Source of the DNA: Nannobrachium achirus
Taxonomy: Eukaryota; Chordata; Actinopteri; Myctophiformes; Myctophidae
Direction of reading: 5' to 3'
NCBI GenBank assembly: GCA_963921795.1
Contig: OY997642.1
Location: 58,956,927 to 59,020,926, forward strand
DNA: 64,000 nucleotides
The notes below the pieces were generated by a model. That model did not search any database. It had not been told where the DNA came from and saw only the letters and a list, made by a program, of their open reading frames with translations. The position numbers and the translations under genes were made by a program. This document shows positions 50,501-59,549 of the stretch, piece after piece; position 1 is the first letter of the stretch; the number at the start of each line of letters is the position of its first letter.

Positions 50501-53500
50501 AACTTACCTTTTCATTTCAGATGAGTCCAGGTAACTGAGTGGTTATCACTGCTGCATCACTAACTTAACTTTTCATTTCAGATGAGTCCAGGTAACAGAG
50601 TGGTTATCACTGCTGTATCATTAACTTACCTTTTCATTGCAGATGAGTCCAGGTTTAACTGAGTGGTTATCACTGCTGTATCATTAATTTACCTTTTCAT
50701 TTCAGATTAGTCCAGGTAACAGAGTGGTTATCACTGCTGTATCATTAACTTACCTTTTCATTTCAGATGAGTCCAGGTAACTGAGTGGTTATCACTGCTG
50801 CATCACTAACTTACCTTTTCATTTCAGATGAGTCCAGGTTTAACTGTAACTGAGTGGTTATCACTGCTGCATCACTAACTTACCTTTTCATTTCAGATGA
50901 GTCCAGGTTTAACTGTAACTGAGTGGTTATCACTCCTGCATCACTAACTTACCTTTTCATTTCAGATGAGTCCAGGTTTAACTGTAACTGAGTGGTTATC
51001 ACTGCTGCATCACTAACTTACCTCTCCATATCAGATTTCCCAGGTGTCTGCCATGCGTAAGAGGGCGCCTCTGCAGGACTGTGTCCCACGTGTGGGAAAG
51101 TTGGTTTGTTTCTGGATTTCCACAGCTTCTCTTATCCACTGTCCCCATGAGCTATCTTAAAGGAGTAGTTCACCCCCAAAATGACCTTTTTTTCCTATTG
51201 ATTACTCATGCCATGGAGACTTGAGTTCAATAATATTTTTTTGTGTCTTGTTGCATTCCTAAGACAATAATTTGATTACAATTAATGTCCTTCCATTGAT
51301 TCCGGATGGGGACCCGAATGCATTTGGGTCCTCATCCGGAATCAATGGGGCTGAATTTACTAGAATCAAAATGTTTTCTTAGGAATGCGACAAATACCAA
51401 AAAGTATTATTGAACTCAAGTCTCCATGGCGTGCGTAATAAAAATAAAATGCATTTTGGGGCTGAACTACTCTAACCCTCTCCCAGTCCATCAGGTGGAT
51501 TTCTTGGTTCTCCTTTATTGCTCGCTGTCTTAATATGCGGGTTGGTGTTTAAAAAGTTTATTTCTCACATTCTTTTTGTGGTCTTTTCTTTTATGTATCA
51601 ATCTGCCTGTCACACTTTTTCAGCCTCTAAACATCCCCCAGCCCTTATAGCAGGTGTGGGAAACTTTGATGATGGAAAGGACCGCTATATTTCCTCACTC
51701 ACTCCAGAGGGTCACTATATGTCCACACTCACTCCAGGACGTCACTAATATTTCCACGCTCACTCCAGAGGTTCACTATATGTCCACGCTCATTCCAGAG
51801 GGTCACTATATGTCCACGCTCATTCCAGAGGGTCACTATATGTCCACACTCACTCCAGGACGTCACTAATATTTCCACGCTCACTCCAGAGGTTCACTAT
51901 ATGTCCACGCTCATTCCAGAGGGTCACTATATGTCCACGCTCATTCCAGAGGGTCACTATATGTCCACGCTCACTCCAGAGGGTCACTTTATGTCCACGC
52001 TCACTCCAGAGGGTCACTATATGTCCACGCTCATTCCAGAGGGTCACTATATGTCCACGCTCACTCCAGAGCGTCACTATGTCCACGCTCACTCCATAGT
52101 GTCACTATATGTCCACGCTCACTCCAGAGGGTCACTTTATGTCCACGCTCACTCCAGAGGGTCACTATATCGCTCACTCCAGTCGTTCCTACATCCCATT
52201 AGTCTGAATCTGGTGAATGTAAACCTGGTGAAAATACTATGCTTAAACTTAAACCTAACCTGAGTAAAACTATACCTAAACCTGACCCAAACCCTAACCT
52301 CAGTAAAACTATGCTTAACCCTACATTAGAACTAATGAGATGTAGGACTTATGGGCAGTCCCCCACTCCAGAGGGTCACTTTATGTCCATGCTCACTGTT
52401 GTTGGGCAGAAATCCATCTCTAGTCTTTTTCATAAATGAATGTCCTACTTCAGGAAAAAAATTGCTGATCTACAAACACACAATTTTGAGTTTATAGATC
52501 TGCTATGTTTAATTTGATTTCAAATGTATTTAGTTATACTTATGTCAACTTTATGAACTTAAATACAAATACATTGGACATAAAACAGACCATTTTAACA
52601 CTAGTCATTAAACAAATGTTTCAAATTAAAGCGGTCATGTTTGCGTTTTTGTAATTGTAACAGCTGAAATCAATACTATATCAGTATTCTGATATTAATA
52701 TGCAGGCCACCTTAGGTGAAGGTGGGGGCTGTATGCCGGCGTAAAGTGTCTGTTTCCTTTCCCATGTGTAAATCTCTCTATCCTATGATAGGTCAAGGAG
52801 CACAAGACGGCCCATATGTTTGCCGAGGCATGTGTTCATGCCACAGAGGAGGAGTTCTCTTGGGTGGAGGAGTGGCTCAAGATCAAGGTTATTAAAGTTA
52901 TATCCGTGCTACTAAAGTGGTTGACACTTCTGCACAAGCACACAGAAACCAAACACATACATCAACTGACATATTAGCACAACTACAGTAGGTTAATTAG
53001 TACAGTGGATTTGTATACCGTGTTACTCGCAAATTGTCCAATGCAGACATTAATACAAATACTGTACATTTCCTTGTCTCAAGGAGCGGTGCCCAGGGAG
53101 AAAGAGTCCTCATGTATTCTTCACCGGGGGGGAGGGGGTCTGCGAGAAACTTCTCGACCAATTCCGGAAGGAGTGGTCCACCTGTGGCCTGAAGGGGAGG
53201 CCCTTCTTTATGTTGATACGGACTGCCATATCCTTCTATGTAGGTAGCATTGGCCAACATTACATACATTCATTTGTTTGAATATATTGAATATCTGTGC
53301 TCCAATTTGATTTCTCAATAATTATTTGCTTTTTATGTGCTAAATGAAACAGGCCCGCCAAAACATGTCACCGGAGGCGCGCAAGAAGGTCACCGATCTC
53401 ATGGCCCACAACATGGAAGTCTCTGACCGGTTCTATGCCCTGAACCCCACCCCTCAGGAGACATTGGAGATCAGACAATTGATCCAGCGCTCCCTGGATG

Positions 53501-55678
53501 GGCCCGAGCCCGTCACCATGGCCAACGAAATGGGGAGGCTTCTAGAGAAGGCCAGACAGGAGGCCATTGAGGAGGGGGAGATCCCCGAAAATGAATGTGG
53601 GGAGAAAGAGAGGGAAGGCGAGGATAAAGACAAGGAGAAGCGCCTCCGTCTGCTCACCCGAACCATCAGCCAGCTGAACAATGAGCAGACGGGCCACGTC
53701 TACTCTCTCCTGCAGGCGCACGAGGGTATAAACCCTGAGGTCAATGAAATGACTATTGACTTCAAAAACCTCAAGCCCTCCACACTGCAGGAGTTGGAAG
53801 ACTACGTCTCCACCCTCCCCAAAGTTCCTGGTGAGTAAACCATTCAGCTTTACTCCTGTTACTTATTCCTGTTGTTTGGATCTTACATTGGTGTGATCAT
53901 GTGTTATTGAAACATGCATTTCTATTTTTCTATAAAAAAGCCAAGGCCAAGTTCAAGTCGAGGAGGACTCGGCAAGAAAGTGACCATGAGACCACGGAGG
54001 AGGAACAGGAGGTATCTTGGATTATTTAGAACTAGCCCTTACCCGTTCAAAGATATGAGCTCCAAAATGATGTGCAGTGTGTGGGTTATGGGATGTGCAC
54101 TGTGCACACAGTGGCCCTCATTTATCAATGGAGTGTAAAAAATGGTCTATTTTTTTCACCAAATTTTGCGTAGGGCAACGTGTGCACGGCATTTATCAAT
54201 GCTTCCTAAACAGACACACCTGGCGTACATTTGATCCCAGCGTTGATAAATGCGCAGGCTGAAATTTAAATAACACGCCCTTAATTATTCTCGAAACGCC
54301 CCGATTTTACGACCAGAACAACCCGAATACGACCTAACAACCAAAGAAAAGCCATGTCCGCGTCCCACACAGACCACGCACACATGCACGCACGCACGCA
54401 CACACCTACACACGCAACTAGGCTACTTTGAACAGCAGCATTTTGGTTTACACAGCAGTCTTTGACAGTGGAAACGTGGGATTAACCAACGGTACAATCT
54501 TTGACAAGGAGGCTATAGCACCGCAGCCGACATGAATGACACAAGTCACTGGTCACTGCCATGAATACTTTTGGATATAAATTTAAACCATTGCCTACCC
54601 GTGCCGTGTGTGCGCAGACAGAGCGCGTTCATTTGGTTACAAGCAATCATATTCCCCATGGCCATGATCTCAAGGCTCGCCACGTCGGGTTTCATCATTA
54701 ACTCCAGCATAGTGTACAGTATCTACTGTATAAATTGAGAGACCCCACGGTTACGTTTTGGATATTAATTTAACCCAATTTCGGCGACGAGCGCAATTCA
54801 TGTTTGAGTGCTTGAACTAGCGATCATGTACCGTTCCTGCGCTGGCTGGTCTTCTCCCAGGTGGGCCGCGGACCCCCAAATAAATCATCCACAGCGTGCG
54901 TGCGCGGGGCTGGGCACAGCCAGGTTTGGCGCTTCGGGTTTTATCCATATTTAAAAAGACTCGCGTCACTGTATAAATTGGAGGCTCACGCCTCACGGTA
55001 GATCACAGCGGTGCCGCGCTGGTCCCCGAAAATGTCTCGCATGCGTTCGTAGGCTATAATGTGCTTGTTCTGAGCCAGGTCTGCAATCTTAAAATATAGA
55101 CTGTTAAAGCACTTAACAGTAGATTGCTTCCATGTTGCTAGATTTTGATTGCTTGTCATTGTAACTTGGAAATAAAATCGGCGTGCATGTCCATGATGTA
55201 GCTGGCTATAATATACTTTTATAAAATGTTATATTTTCACAGGATTATTTATTATTGTGTTGGATATACATTTTCGAGTGGATACATGTGTCCATTGCCT
55301 GTCAAATAGTTACACAATGCTGCTCCGCACCTCTACAATGGAACAAAGTGGTGTAGGATGATTCCTACACCACCTCAGGACTTGACGTGAGATTTGATCC
55401 TACCCTAGACCAAAGTCAAAGTCAAGTTGAAATGATAAATGTCGAGACTTCCCTAAATTTCGGTGTACACCCAAATTTTGATCTGCACCACGTTGATAAA
55501 TGAGGGCCAGTATATGAGGGATGGAAAGTAACTTTAACTGGTGCTTGCATGATGTAGGAGCATCAATGTAAGAAACCCGTTTCGTTTAATGGCTACAGAG
55601 ATACTGTCCCCCCCAACCCCCCCCCCCCCCCCCAGCCCGCCCACCCGCCTGCACACACACCCGCCTGCCTACACACAC

Positions 55679-55775
<97 letters not shown>

Positions 55776-56980
55776 GCTGGTTAAACATTTTGCCTCATGC
55801 TAGATGCAGAATAGATGTGCCTCATGCTAGATGCAGAATAGATAATAGATACACCATAAAAATAATATATAATATACAGCATATGATTTGTGAAAGTGAC
55901 AAACGGGCTTCACAGTTATGTCAGGTGTGTTCATATGCTAATGGTGATGCGATTTCAGATCAATTGCTCCAGCCACTGAGGAGAAACGCTGTTTCAGACA
56001 GACAGACACTCACTCACTCACTCACTCAGACATTCGCAAAATTATAGTATAGATATATTTAACTAGAAAGATTAAATCCTGGGAAATGCGAGTGTGGTTG
56101 CCTATTGTCTGGATAACTGGGAGCCCTGTACTGGATGAGTTTATTAATTAAATTGAATATTGATTTTATGTTCTACATTTCCCCCTCCACCGAATGTCAC
56201 CCCCCCCCATATAACCAAATTGTCATAAGCTTTACCAATTTTCCTCAAACTAGCACCACTCCCTTATTGAACTCAATGGACTTATTACTCTATAATGGTT
56301 ACGTCCGATAATGCTGTTTCCTGATTGGCTAAAAGTTTATCTAGAAGGCACTAGTACTATAATGTGTTGCAACATTAACTACCACATCATTTAACTACCT
56401 TCTCAGTCTCTTACATAGTTATATATTGGTACCTATGGACTTTCACACCTGTGCCAATAAGAAGCTGAGGAGTAGTTATGTTGTCTTGTGTACTTAGGGA
56501 AGTGTGTATTTCTTTTCTTCTAAAATGCTCTCCAGGTGCCCTACCAGGAATCAGGGGGTTCCTCATCCTCACAGGAGGAAAACGAGGAGGTGGAGGAGGT
56601 GGAGGGGATAAAGCCTGCATCCTCACAGGAGGACAACATTGTGGTGGAGGAGAGAGAGCCCACATCCTCACAGCAGGAAAACGTGGAGGTGGAGGAGAGG
56701 GCACCCCAAAAGCAGCCCAAGAGGGCACCCCAAAAGCAGCCCAAGAGGGCACCCCAAAAGCAGCCCAAAAGGGAACCCCAAAAGCAGCCCAAGATGAACT
56801 GGAGCCGAACAAGTCCAATCAAGACCCGGAGATCCCTCCCACGGAGCCAGGTGTTGCGGCCCAACACCCAGAATCCCCTACCCTATAAAAGAGTCTGTTC
56901 TATGGTCTTGACCAAGCTCAATTTTGGCAAGTACAGATATATTGAAAGCATAATGACTGATGCTCCACTTTATCTCTAGG

Positions 56981-57051
<71 letters not shown>

Positions 57052-57779
57052 ACATGTTTATATACAGTATATACGCTGACATGTTTATATACAGTATATA
57101 TGTTATCTGTGAGAACATTCCCTTACCAGATGCATTCATAATTTTTTGGAAATATGTCACGCTTTGCGCTATTCTCGACAGCTCCGAATGTGAGCGTTTC
57201 GATATTGCAACCCAACATTTGTTCACCGTTAACAGTTAGTGATGGTACTAATATATTGTGTTTGGTCCACAGATGTTGTTCACCGTTAACAGTTAGTGAT
57301 GGTACTAATATATTGTGTTTGGTCCGCAGATGATGTTCACCGTTAACAGTTAGTGATGGTACTAATATATTGTGTTTGGTCCACAGATGTTGTTCACCGT
57401 TAACAGTTAGTGATGGTACTAATATATTGTGTTTGGTCCACAGATGTTGTTCACCGTTAACAGTTAGTGATGGTACTAATATATTGTGTTTGGTCCACAG
57501 ATGTTGTTCACCGTTAACAGTTAGTGATGTTACTAATATATTGTGTTTGGTCCACAGATGTTGTTCACCGTTAACAGTTAGTGATGGTACTAATATATTG
57601 TGTTTGGTCCACAGATGTTGTTCACCGTTAACAGTTAGTGATGGTACTAATATATTGTGTTTGGTCCACAGATGAAATTCCATAACAAGTGGAGCCAAGA
57701 GTGGTCTCTTCACCAGCAGCCCCCTCCACCGCCCCTTGACCGTCACCCCAGCACAGGATGTATTCCTCTATTCAGTTGA
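44768..57779 (+). CDS. Zinc-finger tyrosine-recombinase-like gene, eleven or twelve exons, apparently intact
   Basis: Predicted exons: a 44768-45098, b 45247-45468, c 47071-47158, d 47652-47826, e 47985-48277, f 48443-48624, g 52792-52887, h 53084-53239, i 53353-53830, j 53941-54011, k 56536-56850 or to the stop at 56979, l 57672-57779. All have AG/GT borders and compatible phases. No in-frame stop is seen, giving about 840 codons. Order of parts: two C2H2 fingers, basic linker, helical core-binding-like region, catalytic region of a DNA-breaking-rejoining enzyme (R, K, R, H-x8-Y), acidic and basic tail. Such an enzyme would cut and rejoin DNA through a 3'-phosphotyrosine. Spliced exons with an intact frame suggest either a Crypton-like spliced transposon or a domesticated host gene. 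I cannot name an orthologue. The upstream first exon is not identified. Confidence 0.8.
45585..46262. mobile_element. Dispersed-repeat insertion with GCGACC palindromic ends
   Basis: The left end is the palindrome TGCGACCGTAGGTCGCA. The right end, GGAGATAAGCCACCTACGGT with CGCTTATCTCC, contains the same motif with 10-bp outer arms. The interior belongs to the gcgcc-type family (TTCTAGCGCCACCTTCAGGC). It splits a splice cassette: GTATCATT on the left and TAACTTACCTTTTCATTTCAG on the right. Its CCTTGACTGCCAAACTACAA block is also found, reversed, at about 1745-1800. Confidence 0.7.
46265..46402 (+). repeat. Splice-cassette repeats in intron b-c
   Basis: Two to three units of the repeat described at 48634-51040: GGTTATCACTGCTG, AACTTACCTTTTCATTTCAG, then (G)ATGAGTCCAG or GAGGAGTCCAG and GTAACTGAG. 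The array resumes at 46979 after a hAT-type MITE and ends at the true acceptor of exon c (47070). Confidence 0.85.
46403..46970. mobile_element. hAT-type MITE inserted in a splice cassette, 8-bp TSD
   Basis: Ends CAGGGACATGCTGG and CCAGCACGTCCCTG, flanked by GCTGCATC at 46395-46402 and 46971-46978. The target is the GCTGCATC part of a splice cassette. The interior carries a fold-back motif (46640-46716). The sister copy at 58232-58758 has a different target duplication, so both moved independently. Confidence 0.93.
47071..48277 (+). CDS. Recombinase-like gene, exons c-e: acidic linker and core-binding-like domain
   Basis: Exon c (CPDPELSPDDDQDTGQEMES) is acidic. Of two possible donors, GGTAACG at 47159 is preferred because it joins in phase 1 to exon d, giving GETILETYQAAREG. 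The downstream GTAAAG donor at 47173 would put exon d in a frame with a stop. Exon d continues AFILYMSHSVPKTADWRFLS. Exon e begins SFYKSLNSSLMPPSVLHYLQ, runs through a long helical segment (KQFLKHAKE, AVVRHQQATKRQKHE) and ends IPLVL. The helix-rich region with a ...YLQGVKQFLKH segment sits where integrases carry the SAM-like core-binding domain that clamps DNA. Introns d-e (158 bp) and e-f (165 bp) are short. Confidence 0.72.
47492..47548 (+). repeat. (CA)n microsatellite in intron c-d
   Basis: About 28 CA units. Neighbouring ORFs on both strands derive from it. Confidence 0.97.
48443..53830 (+). CDS. Recombinase-like gene, exons f-i: catalytic domain
   Basis: Exon f (EQLKEKPSNKSLRF to KDFLIL) contains FYGLLSGLWSTLYGHRPCVL. 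The Arg after YGH fits the first catalytic Arg. Exon g starts VKEHKTAHMFAEACVH; the Lys of HKT fits the beta-hairpin catalytic Lys. Exon h ends PFFMLIRTAISFY; its Arg fits the second Arg, but the usual His of H-x-x-R is Met. Exon i reads ARQNMSPEARKKVTDLMAHN, then MEVSDRFYAL. His to Tyr spacing is H-x8-Y, exactly that of the GH...Y box in phage-type integrases. So R, K, R, H and Y are all present, and only the first His of the box is replaced. After the Tyr comes a charged helix (EIPENECGEKEREGEDKDKE). Intron f-g is 4.2 kb and filled with splice-cassette repeats; the others are 110-200 bp. Confidence 0.8.
48634..49035 (+). repeat. Splice-cassette minisatellite, first block (intron f-g)
   Basis: Seven units of about 62-64 bp. 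Each contains GAGTGGTTATCACTGCTG, a branch-point-like CACTAAC or CATTAAC, a pyrimidine-rich TTACCTTTTCATTTCAG ending in AG, a 10-nt segment ATGAGTCCAG (or ATTAGTCCAG), and GTAACTG, GTAACAG or GTTTAACTG. It has the form of acceptor, micro-exon and donor, tandemly copied. Confidence 0.93.
49120..49471 (+). repeat. Direct duplication, 176-bp unit
   Basis: Two adjacent copies begin AAATTTCGGC(G/A)CGTAATA and end TTGACTTAGAATGGGGG. They differ at a few positions. They are part of a roughly 1.2-kb insertion that splits the splice-cassette array. Confidence 0.9.
49708..50025 (+). repeat. (TTTTTTTTCTCAA)n minisatellite
   Basis: About 20 units of eight or more T followed by CTCA and one to five A, strongly strand-asymmetric. 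The Phe/Leu-rich ORF over it is an artefact. Confidence 0.95.
50255..51040 (+). repeat. Splice-cassette minisatellite, second block (intron f-g)
   Basis: Twelve further units of 62-66 bp, same structure as 48634-49035. The last acceptor, CTCTCCATATCAG at about 51037, precedes ATTTCCCAG followed by GTGTCTGCC, a 9-nt micro-exon-like variant. An open frame continues (ISQVSAMRKRAPLQDC) but lacks a good donor, so I leave it out of the gene model. Confidence 0.93.
51157..51475. mobile_element. Full-length TTAA fold-back MITE
   Basis: Starts at TTAA with AGGAGTAGTTCACCCCCAAA and ends in TTTTGGGGCTGAACTACT. The centre is a strong inverted pair, CCATTGATTCCGGATGGGGA with the complement-like GGTCCTCATCCGGAATCAAT. 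About 315 bp, the best copy of the family in the window. Confidence 0.85.
51690..52175 (+). repeat. 30-bp minisatellite
   Basis: About 16 copies of GTCCACGCTCACTCCAGAGG with GTCACTATAT; one more near 52362-52395. Between them, 52225-52325 has degenerate CCTAACC/AACCCTAA phrases. ORFs in it are repeat products. Confidence 0.95.
52464..52506. repeat. Fold-back motif, short diverged copy
   Basis: GCTGATCTACAAACACACAA against TTTATAGATCTGCTATG. It lies in intron f-g, about 280 bp upstream of exon g. Confidence 0.65.
53941..57779 (+). CDS. Recombinase-like gene, exons j-l: repetitive acidic/basic tail
   Basis: Exon j (KAKFKSRRTRQESDHETTEE) is basic then acidic. Exon k starts VPYQESGGSSSSQEENEEVE and holds three acidic repeats headed by SSQEEN / SSQEDN / SSQQEN, each ending in EVEE or VEE. 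Four copies of an 8-residue basic repeat, APQKQPKR, follow (24-bp DNA unit at about 56700-56795). It may end at a TAG at 56977-56979, or splice at CAG/GTGTTG (56850) in phase 0 to exon l. Exon l (MKFHNKWSQEWSLHQQPP) stops at 57777-57779. The acceptor of exon l is the last copy of a 61-bp acceptor-bearing minisatellite. The tail looks like a disordered nuclear region. Confidence 0.65.
54113..55508. mobile_element. 1.4-kb non-autonomous DNA element in intron j-k
   Basis: Ends GGCCCTCATTTATCAA and TTGATAAATGAGGGCC are perfect inverted repeats. GTTGATAAATG-type motifs repeat inside both ends (54220-54255, 55490). The interior is CpG-containing and non-coding. The target duplication is unclear, so the superfamily is not assigned. 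Confidence 0.85.
55612..55772 (+). repeat. Poly-C and (CAGA)n microsatellite
   Basis: About 20 C residues, a CCCGCC/CACACAC transition and about 23 CAGA units. 55790-56110 after it is an old repeat ending in GCGAGTGTGGTTGCC, shared with 17935. Confidence 0.95.
56983..57047 (+). repeat. (CA)n microsatellite
   Basis: Directly after the alternative stop of exon k. It is followed by a duplicated GCTGACATGTTTATATACAG phrase at 57049 and 57074. Confidence 0.97.
57230..57671 (+). repeat. 61-bp minisatellite carrying a splice acceptor, about 7-8 copies
   Basis: The unit contains GTTCACCGTTAACAGTTAGT, then GATGGTACTAATATATTGTG, then TTTGGTCCACAGATG. TACTAAT is a near-ideal branch-point sequence about 20 nt upstream of the CACAG acceptor. 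The last copy supplies the acceptor of exon l (57671). The long minus-strand ORF across the array is an artefact. Confidence 0.93.
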
Positions 57780-57917
57780 CTGCACTTTCAAGTTGTGGAG
57801 TAGAGTTTTGCCTCCACCCATTTTCAGTTCCCCCCCCCCCCCCCCCCCCCCCGGCCCTGGACCGTTCCAAGGAACAGCTTTGTCTCATGGCTGCCTGGCT
57901 GGCTCACTATGTTTGCC

Positions 57918-58125
57918 ACTCAGGGGGCTTTTCCACCAGCAAAGAACCGGTCCGGGTTCTTTCTTCTGCCTATGGGTTGAACCACAAGTGAGCTTTTCCA
58001 ACGAGAACAGAGTTGGTTCGTGGCCAGTTCGCAAGGACGAACAAGGTTCCAAGAAAGTTGCCATGATCCCATAGGCGGGAGAAAGAACTCGAAACGGTTC
58101 TTTGCCGTTGGAAAAGGCCCCTCTG
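57918..58125. mobile_element. Palindromic MITE with CTTTTCCA ends
   Basis: GGGGCTTTTCCACCAGCAAA with GAACC faces GGTTCTTTGCCGTTGGAAAA with GGCCCC. Inner segments also pair (GGGTTCTTTCTTCTGCCTAT with ATAGGCGGGAGAAAGAAC). A second copy, lacking the left end, is in 58792-58975. Confidence 0.75.
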
Positions 58126-58231
58126 AGTACAGTGCTATGTTTCGCTAGTAATGGTGTGAGGCCAGATTTATGTTTCGATAGTTCAGTTCACACTGGTGTG
58201 TTTTTCTTGTTTTTTTTGTGTGTTTTGGTAC

Positions 58232-58758
58232 CAGGGACGTGCTGGGCCCCTGAATCAGCCCGGGAAAAAGAGTTGGAGAGGCCTTCATTGCGCGCTATAG
58301 AGAGAGAGAGAGATCTCTCTCTATAGCGCTGCTGCTACTCAAAGATTTGCTATTTCAGATCATGACAAGTGACAAGCCAGTGGGCCAATTACATGAGTTA
58401 CTGTATGTCCAAAACAGTTTGTTTTGTATTTATCATTTTAAAAATGATTTAAACTAGTGAAAACAGCCGATCTACAAGCACACAACGCCTCACACCGCGA
58501 GGCGTTGTGTGCTTGTAGATCGGCTGTTTTCACTACTTTTGTGCAACGGCCTTGTCTGATGAAGCAGGGCTTTACTTTTGGACCTTGGAGATACAAGGTT
58601 TCTGCCCGACAGTGATGATTTACTTTGTTGGCCGCCCAGCCCCCAAAATGGAACGAAGGCCGACATTTTATTTTGAATTTTTTCCTAATTGTCCAGGCCG
58701 GGAATGATCCGCCCGTTCGGGAGTTGTCCCGCTTTTCCCAATGGCCAGCACGTCCCTG
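58232..58758. mobile_element. hAT-type MITE, sister of 46403-46970, 8-bp TSD
   Basis: Ends CAGGGACGTGCTGG and CCAGCACGTCCCTG, flanked by TTTGGTAC at 58224-58231 and 58759-58766. The interior includes AGAGAGAGATCTCTCTCTAT and a perfect fold-back motif (58457-58533). It is inserted in copy 1 of the duplicated 3' region only, so it is younger than the duplication. Confidence 0.95.
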
Positions 58759-58773
58759 TTTGGTACTGTGACA

Positions 58774-58779
58774 AATAAA
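58774..58779 (+). terminator. AATAAA polyadenylation signal
   Basis: A canonical AATAAA followed by TGCACATTTGTAC. It is about 1 kb after the exon l stop and could end the recombinase-like transcript. The tandem copy has the same signal at 59081-59086. Use is inferred. Confidence 0.4.
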
Positions 58780-59100
58780 TGCACATTTGTACGTCCGGGT
58801 TCTTTCTTCTGCCTATGGGTTGAACCAGAAGTGAGCTTTTCCAACGAGAACAGAGTTGGTTCATGGCCAGTTCGCAAGGACGAACAAGGTTCCAAGAAAG
58901 TTGCCATGATCCCATAGGCGGGAGAAAGAACTCGAAACGGTTCTTTGCCGTTGGAAAAGGCCCCTCTGAGTACAGTGCTATGTTTCGCTAGTAATGGTGT
59001 GAGGCCAGATTTATGTTTCGATAGTTCAGTTCACACTGGTGTGTTTTTCTTTGTTTTTTTTGTGTTTTGGTACTGTGACAAATAAATGCACATTTGTACA

Positions 59101-59540
59101 TTAAGCATGTATTTGTGAATGATTTGACGGAATAATGCAACAGTTGCTGCTAAACTCATTGTGTAAATGGGATGGGAATACGCTAATTGGGATACTTGGT
59201 CATTATCTTGTGTATAGGCAAAACTAAAACTTTGCTTAGCAAACTGAGTTTCCATACAATTGAATCATAATTTAAATTCTAAAATGTAAATGATCTGAAA
59301 GTATTACACCTGTACTCACGCTAAACTGTCAATTCTGGAGTAGGACCCCACACTCTGGTGAGATGTTTTCTCTCTCTGGATTGTCTCTGGTAAACCCTTT
59401 CTCTATACTCATTTATCACGCCATTACATTATTAGGACGGTCACAGAAGCACTTTGAATTTATGAATGGACACTGAGGGATTGGTTCCAAAATGTTTTCA
59501 AGTATTTCTTTTTCCTCTTTGCCCACATTCTTGCAGTCAG
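59101..59540. other. Anonymous stretch
   Basis: AT-rich sequence between the duplicated 3' region and the satellite array. I see no gene, repeat or hairpin of note. Confidence 0.6.
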
Positions 59541-59549
59541 GACTTGCAG

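Larger units (their letters stand above)
57950..59100 (+). repeat. Tandem duplication of the 3' region, offset 843 bp
   Basis: 57950-58231 plus 58759-58791 corresponds to 58793-59100. It includes the MITE body, GAGTACAGTGCTATGTTTCG and an AATAAATGCACATTTGTAC end. Removing the hAT-type insertion from copy 1 leaves two copies of about 310 bp in tandem. Confidence 0.88.

Noticed and set aside
48634-51040. CRISPR-like array of regularly spaced repeats
   Set aside because: Units are contiguous, without unique spacers, in a eukaryotic intron, and no cas-like gene is present.
51038-51115. Extra coding exon (ISQVSAMRKR) between exons f and g
   Set aside because: It lacks a convincing donor. Exon f joins exon g directly in phase 0, giving the continuous FLIL-VKEHKT segment.
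52225-52325. Interstitial telomere repeat
   Set aside because: CCTAACC-like phrases are irregular and mixed with other words; no run of TTAGGG units.
57123-57746. 207-codon minus-strand ORF
   Set aside because: It is the antisense reading of the 61-bp minisatellite.
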